This document shows, piece by piece, positions 1 to 10,669 of a stretch of DNA of 64,000 nucleotides. The stretch spans positions 3,420,001-3,484,000 of the forward strand of contig OX326958.1 of assembly GCA_946800325.1 (NCBI GenBank), read 5' to 3'. Every line of letters starts with the position of its first letter. Within the stretch, counting starts at the first letter, position 1. The DNA is from Luzula sylvatica. Taxonomy: Eukaryota > Streptophyta > Magnoliopsida > Poales > Juncaceae. The translations under genes were made by a program, and so were the position numbers. Below the pieces are notes generated by a model. That model was given only the letters and a program-made list of their open reading frames with translations, did no database searches and was not told the origin of the DNA.

Positions 1-2918
1 CAAAATAGACACTAATTAAAAGAGCATCTCCTAAGCTTCATCGAAATCTGAAAAAAATAATAATAAACAATATTATTATGATACGCAAGTTTCACAAACA
101 ACATACATATTTCACAAAAAAAAAAAAAAAAAATTAAAATATCAATACCAAAATAAACATTCTGGAGTTGACGATGTTGATGGCCCCTTAGAACTTTCAC
201 CACGACTCCTACCATTTCCTCAACCTCGGCTCCTTCCATTCCCAATACCACGTCCCCGACCTTTTCGACGTCCAGATTCTAAAACAGTTTGATTTAAAGG
301 CACCTTGCAAGTCTTCTTGTTATGGCCGTGACCTTTGCATCGCTGGCATTGTACGGTTCTCCCGATACGATCTTCATCTTGACTTTTCTTACGCCTTTTC
401 CTTGGACGACCAGCTGCTTTTCTTTCGTGTGGTGGATTTAAACTTCTTTGGACACTAATTGGCCAGTGAGATTTATCGGGCAAAGGATGGATCGGATATG
501 AATAGCATGACAAGTATCTTTCCACATGATAATAACGATGCACATACTCCTTAAAAAGAGGAAGAGAAAAATCATGGAGTAGACGAAAATCGTAAAGCGC
601 CGCAACTGCATGAGGGCAAGGTACTCCGCTGACTTGCCAAGCGTGACAAGAGCAACTTCTTGTTTCGATATCGACAGCCCACACACTCTCTCTCCATAAA
701 TCACTTCCGCTTTCAATTTCAACGACTTCTTCACGGTATACTCTCTTATCTTCTCCATAGCGTTCTTCAAATACCGCATCACCCTCGGAACAAATGGATC
801 ATTCCATGTCAACCCTAATTTATGCCTTCTATATAAATCCACCATCAATTTTTGCCGAATTCCATCCACGAGATTAAAGATTGTGAGGTGCCTAATATCG
901 AGTATCTTGCTATTAAAGGACTCGGCACAATTGTTAGTGAAATGATTGCATTTGATCTCGTGGCTATACAAAGATCTTCTCCAACATTTACCTTCCCCAT
1001 TCCTCACAAACCAATTATAAGCCTCGGGTTTCTTCTCCTCTAACGATTTTAGCATTCTTTCAACTGGAATAGGAGCAAATGTTTTCGTAATATTCCAAAA
1101 AACACCCTCAAGTTCTGGACCCCAATTTTTTTTTATGTAATTTTTGAACATATGTTGCAAGCAAAGTCTATGCTCAGCCCAAGGAAAAACTATCTTGAGT
1201 GCCCCTTCCAAACCCTTTTGACCATCTGACATTATGGCAAGACGAGGAACATCTCCAATAGCCTCATTCAGATACATAAAAAACCACTCCCATGATTCAC
1301 TATTCTCAATTTCTAATCTTACCGATAATATCCCCAACTTTTCTGTTTGCATTTTGGCGTAACCAATTACGTATCATGCCGGCAACCCACTTTGCCGAGG
1401 CCAATTGATTTTCGTCATGACCTTTTCCAGTGCAAAAATGCTTATCATTAAGTGTTTTTACCCGAAAAGTTATCCCATCTTGCAATCTAGAAGCATGTAT
1501 ACGCCATGGACAACCCGCATCACTACACTTTGTCGTTACTCTGTAACTTTCATTTTTCAAGTAAGTCACCTCAAATCGCTTTGCTATCGCATAATGCCTC
1601 AAGGCTAGACGAAATTCGCTTCTATCCCTAAAATCTTGATTAACCACAAAAGTCGGAACCCTCTTGTGCGTAAGTAATGACTCTTCTTCTTCTTCATCAG
1701 AGATGATCTCCTCCTCATCACTATCTACTAATTCAAACTCCCCATCCGTGTCTACTTCCTCCACTATATCTCCAACTCCAATATCCATTTTGCACATTCT
1801 CTCGCTGGGATAATCTATTGGAATAAGCTCGGTTGATACAAATAAGCGAATCGGAGAATATAATCGCCCAAGAGTTAGCATTAAATCAACATCCTCATCA
1901 CAATTCAAGACGCGTTTATCTTCTTCACCTTCAACACAATAAGATAATTCACAAGTCGTACTAATTTTAAAACCGCAACCCTTTTCAATATCTTGAATAA
2001 GCATCGCAAATGACACTCGATCCGGATCTTGAAATATAGTATTGGTCTTCCATCCACGATGAACAATTACCTCCACCCTTATCTCCATCTATAAGAAATA
2101 TAGAACAAAAAATTAGAACTACCAAAATAAATGTCAAGAATAAAAACAGAAGTACATGGGTTTTTCGACAATGTTAGGGCAACCGGTACCAACAGGAAAT
2201 TGCCGAGTACCAAAAATAAAAATGTCAGGAACCATACTTGTATTGAAAAAAAAAATCATGAGAAAAATTCTTGTAATTGGACATATCAGATACAGAATGA
2301 ACTAAAATTGTATAAAACAATCAAATACAGAATGAACTAAAATTGACGAGAAACACTAAAAATGTATGAAAATAAAATTGATGAGAAGCCCTAACAATGT
2401 GTGAAAACCAAAATTGTATGAAACAAAAATACGAGTACACAAATGAATTCAAAACACTAAAACCTCAAATTATTGTCTAATTAGATGTATTGAGAAAACT
2501 AATTAATAAAAAAAACAAACCTACCGATTTGGGGTAAACCAGGTTATAGGAGAGGAATCGTACACATCAAAACAAAGATCACTCGCATGGCAGCGATGGA
2601 AGAAGGGCGACGGGCGACGGGCGAGTTCAGTGGGTGCAGTAGAGCTTTCGCTTCTTAGGGTTTTGTTTTCGTTTTCTGATTTTTTGCGATGAAAGAGAGG
2701 AATCATATACATGAATGGATGGCTTCGATACAAAGAAGAAAGAGATGAGGGTATTTTGGTAATTATCAAAAAAACAAACTTTGAATGGATGAAATATATG
2801 ACGGAGGGGGGTAAAAAGAAATGAAATAGGTGTCAGAGGGGCTGAAACAGGGAATATGTAAACACAGGGGTTTTTTGACAATATTAGAAAAGGTTGGGGG
2901 GTTTCTGAGAAATTCCCC
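1..2918 (-). mobile_element. MuDR-type Mutator-like transposon, damaged; left end outside window
   Basis: The span holds a broken MuDR-family transposase gene (220-2088) and ends on the right in a G/C-rich terminus, with GGTTTCTGAGAAATTCCCC at about 2900-2918, the kind of end common in plant MULEs. TAATAATAA follows at 2919-2927 and could be one copy of the 9-bp target duplication. The other terminus would lie left of position 1, so neither the duplication nor the inverted repeat can be confirmed. Between the transposase start and the right end (2089-2900) I see only AT-rich leader sequence. Confidence 0.7.
220..2088 (-). pseudogene. MuDR-family transposase, frameshifted and internally deleted
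   Basis: Three overlapping reading pieces on the minus strand together resemble a MuDR transposase, which moves its element by a cut-and-paste DDE reaction in the nucleus. The piece at 2088-1306 has the PB1-like N-terminus, an acidic stretch and the MuDR DNA-binding region. The piece at 1352-438 has the later part of the catalytic domain, including SWEWF, AIMSDGQKG (second acid) and NNCAESFN (third acid). The piece at 684-220 has the SWIM zinc finger (CSCHAW...GVPCPHA) and a CCHC knuckle (CQRCKGHGHNKKTC). The segment that normally carries the first catalytic Asp (DGTFLKG in the family) is absent at about 1300-1350, where the frame also changes. A second shift lies near 680. It is therefore non-autonomous. 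Confidence 0.88.
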
Positions 2919-2982
2919 TAATAATAATAATGATAATGATAATAATATTTTGTTAAAATAAATTAATAATTTGACGAGTTAC

Positions 2983-3600
2983 CTCATAACCGAACTTGTG
3001 TAACTGTGTTTATGAATCGTCTTCAATTTCCTAACATCTAAAATCGTTAATTCGTCCTCCTAAAATAAAAATAAATAATTTCTTATTGTTAAGAAGTACA
3101 TATAAAAAAAACTAATAAAAATATAATAAATACCCTATTTCCAACAGCGATGTGAGTTCCGTCATGTTTATACGTGATATTAATATTCTCACCACTAAGT
3201 TCAACATTTTGGGTGCATTTTCCACCTAATTAACAGAATTAATCAGTACCAAACCCTAAACCCTAAAAGGATAAAAAATAATAATAATTACTTCGAGCGT
3301 CCCAGAGACGAAGAGATTTATCGCCAGAGCAAGTGGCGATAAGTTCAGAGTGTTTTGGGTCCCAACAAAGCTGATCCACACAATCCGTGTGTCCTTTTAA
3401 CTCTATATCTTTCACTTTGCCCTGTTTTGGATAGTAATTTTGGACGAATTTGATTATATGCCCTTGTCAGAGAATTCAAAAATGAATTAATTGATCAATA
3501 CATGGCTATTGTGAGGATCAATAGTCCAAATTCGCGCAGTGTGATCGATTGATCCTGATGCGAGTTTCGTTCCTAAACAATTCCATGCTACTGCGTGCAC
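2983..3600 (-). pseudogene. THO3: THO complex subunit 3 (TEX1) fragment, four internal exons
   Basis: Reading right to left, four blocks with good splice sites encode consecutive WD40 segments of plant THO3/TEX1, a subunit of the THO/TREX complex that couples transcription to mRNA export. The blocks are 3600-3502 (VHAVAWNCLGTKLASGS), 3421-3292 (KDIELKGHTDCVDQLCWD), 3225-3134 (GKCTQNVELSGENINITYK) and 3059-2983 (EDELTILDVRKLK). Phases match across the junctions. The last block carries about 8 extra bases (around CACAGTTACAC), which throw the expected KFGYE motif out of frame. The first exon is not seen upstream, and the 3' exons would lie beyond the MULE that begins about 65 bp into the next intron. 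It is probably a truncated pseudogene. Identification rests on memory of the family sequence. Confidence 0.82.
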
Positions 3601-4200
3601 CTAATCAAATTGGATTTTATTTGAGAAATTAAAGTGCTGTCTGTATACAGTAGAAACAGTATACTGAGTTATAAGATACAGAGTTTCGATGAGGCTAAGG
3701 GAGTCTACTGCGTGAACCTAATCAAATTATAAGATACAAAATTATTCCAATTATTAAACTATAATATTTTCGTCTAAACTCTGTATCTTATAATTTTCAC
3801 ATGCCTCCATAATCATTTAACTATTAAATAAACTATGATATTTAAAAAAATATGACTTATTAATTATTTATTGATTTTTCATGACAATTATTTTACAATG
3901 AACATAATATTCACATACTCGTACAAATAGTAAATATTTTTGAAACTATTTAAATATATAAGGAATAAATTTAAAAAAAAATCCTATCTTTTCTTGATAT
4001 TTAAAAAAAAAACCTCAAGTTCTTGAAAACTCCAAAAAACCTCCTATCCCAAACTTTTTTTTTATTTAATTCTCTATCATTAATTTTGCCCATTAAAAAT
4101 TAACATTGAGGTATTATTTTTCTTTATTGGACGATGCTTGTCAATAATATATTTAAATTTATACAAGTTAAATAATATATATATAGATATCTCGAAATGC
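3601..4200. other. AT-rich intergenic with a micro-duplication of a THO3 splice junction
   Basis: No gene is seen. Around 3704-3728 the intron/exon junction sequence of the THO3 exon at 3587-3612 recurs with one change, out of any coding context. The remainder is AT-rich. Confidence 0.5.
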
Positions 4201-4204
4201 ATGT

Positions 4205-4730
4205 TGAAGTCAAATGGAGATGCTACTTTTTGAATCAAAATAATCAAATTGTTTGAGCATTGTTTCAGTAAAATGGGATAGTGTTAAGGAAATATTATTT
4301 TTAGTACCAATCAATTTCATGTCCAGAATAACATTTGCTTGACCCAAATCTTTCATGTCAAAATTTATTGATAAATATAATTTATCATCATTGATAAGTG
4401 TTAATGATGATTCAAAAAATAGGATATCATTCCCGTATAAGCATAGGATCGGATCACGGAACCACTCAATCCTTTGAATAAATGCATGTGTCAAAATTAT
4501 TTAATTTAAATCCATATGAAGAAACAATTTTGTTAAACTTCGTATTCTATTTTTTTAGTGCTTGTTCTAAATCTTATACATATTTAATAAGCTTACAAAC
4601 CTTGTGTTCTTATCCTTTATGACAAAACTTTCAGGTTGCTCAATGTAAAAAATTTCTTCTAAATCACCTTTAAAAAGTAGTTTTAACATGTATCTAATGA
4701 ATTACTAAACTATATGAACATATGCCAGAA
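4205..4730 (-). pseudogene. Eroded Ty1/copia reverse transcriptase fragment
   Basis: The longest frame (4494-4210) reads like the segment of Copia reverse transcriptase around the catalytic YVDD, here degraded to LYGNDILFF, followed by NFDMKDLGQANVIL and a conserved HFTE...FDYFDSK stretch. Further upstream on the same strand, in other frames, are TFLKGDLEEIFYIEQPESF (about 4700-4640) and NKIVSSYGFKLNNFDTC (about 4540-4495). Multiple frameshifts and stops show an old dead copy. No LTRs are visible, and it abuts the satellite array. Confidence 0.75.
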
Positions 4731-4904
4731 CAATCAAAACTAAGAGTTGAGATTCTACTCAATCGTGTGCAAGTCTTGAAGTAATCTACACATTTTTTAT
4801 GACTAAATTTTTAGCTGATCAAATGATCCATCAAGTATTAGTTTTCTTATAAAAATTCATTTGATTTTTATAACTTTGTTATTTTGTGGTAAATCGGTTA
4901 AAAC

Positions 4905-5858
4905 CCAAGTATTAAATTGTCTTAGTCTTCAATTATAAGTGTTTTTGAGAAAAACAAGAAAATTTAGTATTTTTTTTATTTTTAGACACACATTTTTGCA
5001 TTTTTTAGAAAAATATGTTAATTGGTTCTTTTAAGGTGTTAGCATCAACTTCTAGCATTTTTTTCAATTTTTTTTTAAAAAATAGAATTTTCTTGTGTTA
5101 GTCTTTAGTTACGGAGTTTTTTTAGAAAAAAACATGAAATTTTGTATTTCGTTCGTATTAGACTTCAATTTTGTAAAGGTGTTAAACATCACATGTTGTA
5201 TTTTTTCGAAATTTTTGAAAAAAATAGAAATTATAATATGTTAGTCTTCAATTACGGTGTTTTTCGAGAAAAACATGAAATTTTGTATTTTTCTCGTTTT
5301 AGACATTAATTTCAACTTTTTATTCAAACAATATGAAAATTGAGTTTTTTTTTAAAGTGTTAGGCTTCATATTTTACATTTTTGCGAATTAAAAAAATAT
5401 ATAAATTTGCTTGTGTTAGTCTTCAATTACGAAGTTTTTTGAGAAACATGAAAATTTAGTAGTTTACTCATGTTTGCCAATAAGATTGGAGTATTTAGGA
5501 AAAAAGGAGAATTGGGTTTTTTAGAATCTTTTGAAAAAAAAGAATATTTTCTTTTATTAGTCTTAATTTATAGAGTTCTTTGAGAAAATATTACAAATTT
5601 AGTGTTCTGCTCATTTTAGGGAATAAGTTTGGCATTTTTAGAAACATATGCTAATTGCATTTTTTGTAGGTGTCAGACTTCATGTTTTATTTTTGAAAGA
5701 ATTTTGAATAAAATAGAAATTTCATTTGTTATAATCAAGGAGTTTTTTGAGAAAAACATGAAATTTGAGTATTTTTTCCTTTAAGACGTCAATTTCGATA
5801 TTTTCTGGATAAATAAGAAAATTGAGTTTTTTTGAAGATGTTAAACTGATGTCTAAAA
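4905..5858 (-). repeat. Satellite block A, divergent ~175-bp family, inverted orientation
   Basis: Recurring phrases such as GTTAGTCTTCAATTACGG and GAGAAAAACATGAAATTT are the reverse complement of the core phrases in blocks B to D. About five monomers are present and are more diverged than the right half of block B. The orientation changes near 5860, where block B begins in the opposite sense. Confidence 0.75.
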
Positions 5859-8060
5859 TATCAATGATCATATTTTTGAAATAAATGTCAAAATTTGTGT
5901 CTACAACGAACAAAATACTTAATTTTCATCTTTCTTTACAAGAACTCCAAATTTAAAGACTACTAACATATATAAATTTCTATTTTTTTTTTCAAAATAT
6001 TTGCAAAAACGCAAAAAAAGTGAAGTCTAACACCTTCAAAAATATCAATTATCATATTTTTCAAAACAATTCCAAGATTTCTGTCTAGAACAAGTAAAAT
6101 ACTTAATTTTCATGTTTTTCTAAAAAAATTACAAAATTGAAGACTCACACATGCAAATTTTTACTTTTTTTGCTCAAACAATTTGAAATTTTTTTCAAAA
6201 AGTGAAGTCTCAAACCTTCAAAAATATCAATGATCATATTTTTCTAATAAAATTCAAATTGATGTTAAAAACGAACAAAATACTTATTTTTCATGTTTTT
6301 CCTTGCAAAAACTCCAATATGAAAGACTAACATATGCGAATTTCTATTTTTTTTTTAATTTTTGCAAAAATTAAAAAAGTGAAGCCTAACATCTTGAAAA
6401 ACAACAATTATCCTATTTTTCTAATAAATCCAAACTTTATGTCTAAAACAAACAAAATACTAAACTTTCATGTTTTCCTTAAAAAAACTCCATAATGGAA
6501 GACTAACATACACAAATTTCTATTTTTTTTCCAAAATATTTGTAAAAATGCTAAAAGTGAAGTCTAACACCTTCGAAAATATCAATTATCATATTTTTCT
6601 AAAGAATTCCAAGATTTCTGTCTAGTACGAGCAAAATACTTAATTTTCAACTCTTAAATCAATGACTCACACATGGAAATTTCAAATTTTTTGTTCAAAA
6701 AATTTGAAAAAAAAAATCCAAAAAGAGAGATCTAATGCCTTCAAAAATATCAATGATCATATTTTTCTAATAAATGTCAAATTGATGTCTATAACGAACA
6801 AAAATACCTAATTTTCATGTTTTTCTTACAAAAACTCCAAAATGGAAGACTAAAACATGGGAACTTCTATTTTTATTAAAATTTTGCAAACATGAAAAAG
6901 TGAAGTCTAATATACCTTCAAAAAAAAATTATAATATTTTTCAAAATAATTCCATAATATCTGTCTACAACGAGAAAAATACTTAATTTTCATGTTTTTC
7001 TAAAAATATCCAAAATTAAAGACTTTTAAAAATATGTTAAAATTGAAGAGTAACACAAGCAAAATACTCAATTTTTATTCGGTACTCAAATTACTCCTTC
7101 ATTGAAGACTAACACACAAAAATAACAATTTTTTCAAATATTTCTTAAAAATGCAAAGACTGAAGTCTAACAACTTCAAGAAATTCAATTAAGATATTTT
7201 TAAAAAAAAATGTTCAAATTGAAGTGTAACACCAGCAAAATACTCAATTTTCATGGCGTACTCAAAATACTCCGTAATTGAAGACTAACACACACAAATT
7301 TCAATTTTTCAAAAACTTTCTTAAAAATGAAAAAGAAAAGTCTTAATACTTTCAAAACATTCAATTATGATATTTTTTTTAAAAATGTTAAAATTTAAGT
7401 GTAACACAAGAAAAATACTCAATTTTCATGTCGTACACAAAATACTCCGTAATTGAAGACTAACACACAAATTTCAATTTTTTGAAAAATTTCTGAGAAA
7501 TTCAAAAACTGAAGTCTAACACCTTCAAAAAATTCAATAAAGATATTTTTTTTAGAAAAATGTTAAAATTAAAGTGTAACACTAGCAAAATACTCAATTT
7601 TCATGTCGTACTCAAAATACTCCGTAATTGAAGACTAACACACACAAATTTCAATTTTTTAATAAATTTCTTAAAAATGCAATAACTGAAGTCTAACACC
7701 TTCAAAAAATTCAATTAAGATATTTTTTTTAAAAAATGTTAAAATTGAAGTGTAACACAAGAAAAAAATACTCAATTTTCATGCCGTACTCAAAATTCTC
7801 CGTAATTGAAGACTAACACACACAAATTACAATTTTTTTAAATTTTTTACTAAAAATGTAATAACTGAAGTATAACACCTTAAAAAAATTCAATTAAGAT
7901 ATTTTTTTTTAAAAGTTAAAATTGAAGTGTAACACAAGCAAAATACTCAATTTTCATGTCATACTCAAAATGCTCCGTAATTGGAGACTAACACACAAAA
8001 ATTTCTTCAAAATGCAAAAACAGAAGTCTAACACCTTCAAAAAATCAATTAAGATATTTT
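5859..8060 (+). repeat. Satellite block B, ~175-bp monomers
   Basis: About twelve tandem monomers. Markers such as CCGTAATTGAAGACTAACAC recur at about 7272, 7448, 7624 and 7802, a spacing near 176 bp. The left part (5900-6900) is more diverged and the right part is homogeneous. Each monomer contains three related phrases, ATTGAAGACTAACAC, ACTGAAGTCTAACACC and ATTGAAGTGTAACACA, about 56-60 bp apart, so the monomer looks like a trimer of a ~58-bp unit. The block is cut at 8061-8065 by the Copia LTR. Confidence 0.88.
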
Positions 8061-8065
8061 ATCAA

Positions 8066-9058
8066 TGTTGGGTATCGGCGTCACTACCGATCCCCGCGCA
8101 GCTGATTGTGAGGCCCAGTCCGACCCGATCCCGAGGACCACGTCGACGACTCGATCGTACAAATCTTAAACTACGTGCGACTACCTATGAATATAACTCT
8201 TATATACATAGAAACATGCCGCGTGAAATTGATCACAGAGACGGGTTGTTCACTTAGTTGCTGCTAGCTTGCTTGCTTCGACTCTGGCGACACGCACGTA
8301 CTACGCCCGCGCGATTGATCACACCAAAGAATCTCAGTTGAGATCACGGAGACGGGTTGATCACACCTAATACGAAGCTCCGATTTGTCGTATACAATCG
8401 GAATATCTCCGGTTCGTCTCCGACCTTGCTCTCGATTGATCACACCAAAGAATCTCAGTTGAGATTCCTCTACTCGTATCCACCTCGAGCTCGCGTCTTT
8501 CGGTTGTGGCAAATTCCCCTAAAATTTCCACAAACTTGCTTGTTTCAATCTCTCTAATGGAGTTCTTCTCTCAATTCTTGTCTCACAAGAATTCCTCTTT
8601 TTTCAGATCTGGAATGGCCAGAGGAAGAAGAAGAGATTGCTCAGATTTTATAATCAAAGCCTCCATTAATGGGGGCATTAATGAGTATCAAAACTACTAA
8701 TCCAGAATTTGGATCACAGTGCGTCATGACGAACGATATGGTGCGTCATGACGCACATGTCACGAGTACTAGATCTAGCCATTATAATTGTGTTCCGTCA
8801 TGACGGGTTGGACTGTGCGTCATGACGTACCACCGTCAAGACGCACTGGATGGTGCATCATGACGGTATACTCACAGATTGGTTTGTACAGAAATACATC
8901 ACTGTGCGTTATGACGGACCATATGGTGCGTCATGACGGACTATGTAATTTCTGTGATATTTGCATAATCTTATTATGCATCCAATCATTCCGACGAACG
9001 CGTACGTTCACCCTCATATGTACAATCTACTAGTTGATATGTAACTGTATTTCCTTCA
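8066..9058 (-). repeat. Copia LTR (993 bp)
   Basis: The block begins TGTTGGGTATCGG at the satellite junction and ends CCTTCA on the plus strand, giving TG...CA termini. It is bordered on the internal side by a purine-rich run on the minus strand (GAGAGGGAGAC), a good polypurine tract. A TATA-like TTATAAAAT lies on the minus strand near 8650. Upstream of it in U3 (8720-8940) is the CGTCATGACG array. A 33-bp segment is exactly repeated at 8312-8344 and 8433-8465. No partner LTR is found in the window. Confidence 0.72.
8718..8945. promoter_or_regulatory. Array of CGTCATGACG palindromes in Copia U3
   Basis: Five perfect 10-bp palindromes CGTCATGACG start near 8722, 8744, 8796, 8818 and 8928. One-base variants lie near 8833, 8856 and 8905. 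TGACG is the core bound by plant TGA-type bZIP factors, and tandem U3 boxes act as enhancers in other plant Copia elements such as Tnt1. An enhancer role here is inference. Confidence 0.6.
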
Positions 9059-10669
9059 GTCTCCCTCTCATGTACACATAAACTTAGAGATTGAAATTAA
9101 TCTCGAAATAAGACAGCTCTATGTGTGACCCCGTAGGTTCGTATCAAGCAATGGTAGTGAACTTATGCCTAAGTTCACGGACTCATGAGAGGGATCTAGG
9201 AAGAAATCCATCATAGATTTCCCACGTTGAAAACGAAAATGATTGTGATCATTTATACCCATCTCAAATATTGGTGTTTAGTTCTCTTGTTCTCGATATC
9301 CGTCAATCAAAAGGCACGGTAATAGTCATCCTTATAATTTGATCGACTAAACTTATTGTCTCGATACCGAATTGAATAAACAAACACAATCGATATTAAC
9401 CATTAATATCATTGACTCTGGCCAGAGATTTCGTTGATCAATTCATCCATAGGCCTAAGGGATATCTCTTTCTCTCGAAAGGAACAATTTCTATCTTGAT
9501 GATTCACATCAAATTCCGTGTTTTGGATAACACCCGATCATAATTCCATGACCATCCTGTTCCAGATAGTGTAAGATTATATCTAAGTATCATGTACGCA
9601 CGAAAAATGATCCATGATCATCTCAAGTGTGAAGAACTAAGACCCCATTTGTTACGATTCCATCTACAATGACTAAGCCATGTCATGGTATCGCAATTTT
9701 GGTCAAGTCACAATATGCATAACCTAATGCATATCCATATTCCCGATTCGACAAACTCACTCTTTGTCCTATGATTAGCAAAACATAACCATCACCTCGA
9801 CGAATATGCTTGTGTACACGTTAGTCTATTATCTTATAATACATATACTTATCACTAGGGGTGTTCATTCGGTCGGTTCAGTTCAAACCGAACCGAATAA
9901 GGTCAAACCAATTTAAACCGAACCGAATAAAATTCAAACCGAACCGAACCGTTTAACCCTTGAACCGATTAAAAACCGAACCGAATAAACCGAACTGTTA
10001 GTCGGTTTATTCGGTTGAACCGAATAAGAAACATTACAATTTTAAAATAAAAATGAATTACTAAAAAGTTTATATTTTATTTATCAAAAAGATATAAATT
10101 AATATTATAAAATATAATTATATTAATTTACAAGAATATTATATGATTTTTGTTATATTTAAACATTAACATATTAAATATATATATAAATTGGATGTTA
10201 TTCGGTCGGTTCGGTTTAATCGGTTTTCAAAATTTCAAAACCGAACCGAACCAAATAAACCAAACAATACCATTTTTTAAACCGAACCGAACCAAATAAT
10301 CTGAAAAACCGAACCATTGAAACCGAATTCGACCGGTTCGGTTCGGTATCCGAATAAACCGAACCGTTTGAACACCCCTACTAATCACATAAGTATCCTA
10401 ATCGTGACTAGGGACGTTTTTGAAATATAACTCTTAAAATGTGACAGTTTTACTTAACATAATCATGTATTATGTAGACGCTCACATAAGTCATAATCAA
10501 AGTTAGTGTAATCAAATTACACAACCACGCACAAGTTTTCATATAAGAGATAAATGCAAATAAAATATATAATTTTGAAATGCATTAATACAGAATAAGT
10601 CTTGGGTGATACAACGTTTACAACTCATAACTAATCATAGTTCATCATAACAACTATTGCTTTAGATAA
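9059..10669 (-). other. Copia 3' non-coding region, interrupted by a MITE
   Basis: About 1.1 kb of non-coding sequence lies between the pol stop codon and the polypurine tract. It is unusually long for this space and is interrupted by the hAT-like MITE at 9856-10380. I see no reading frame of note. Confidence 0.5.
9856..10380. mobile_element. hAT-like MITE rich in ACCGAACCG
   Basis: The 525-bp element has perfect 12-bp terminal repeats, TAGGGGTGTTCA on the left and TGAACACCCCTA on the right. It is flanked by CTTATCAC (9848-9855) and CTAATCAC (10381-10388), an 8-bp target duplication with one mismatch, as expected for hAT. Both arms carry many AACCGAACCG units in inverted relation, so the transcript could fold into a long hairpin. 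Confidence 0.85.

Noticed and set aside
8788..9033. 81-codon frame across the palindrome array
   Set aside because: It is a by-product of the GC-rich tandem repeat in the LTR, with no recognisable domain.
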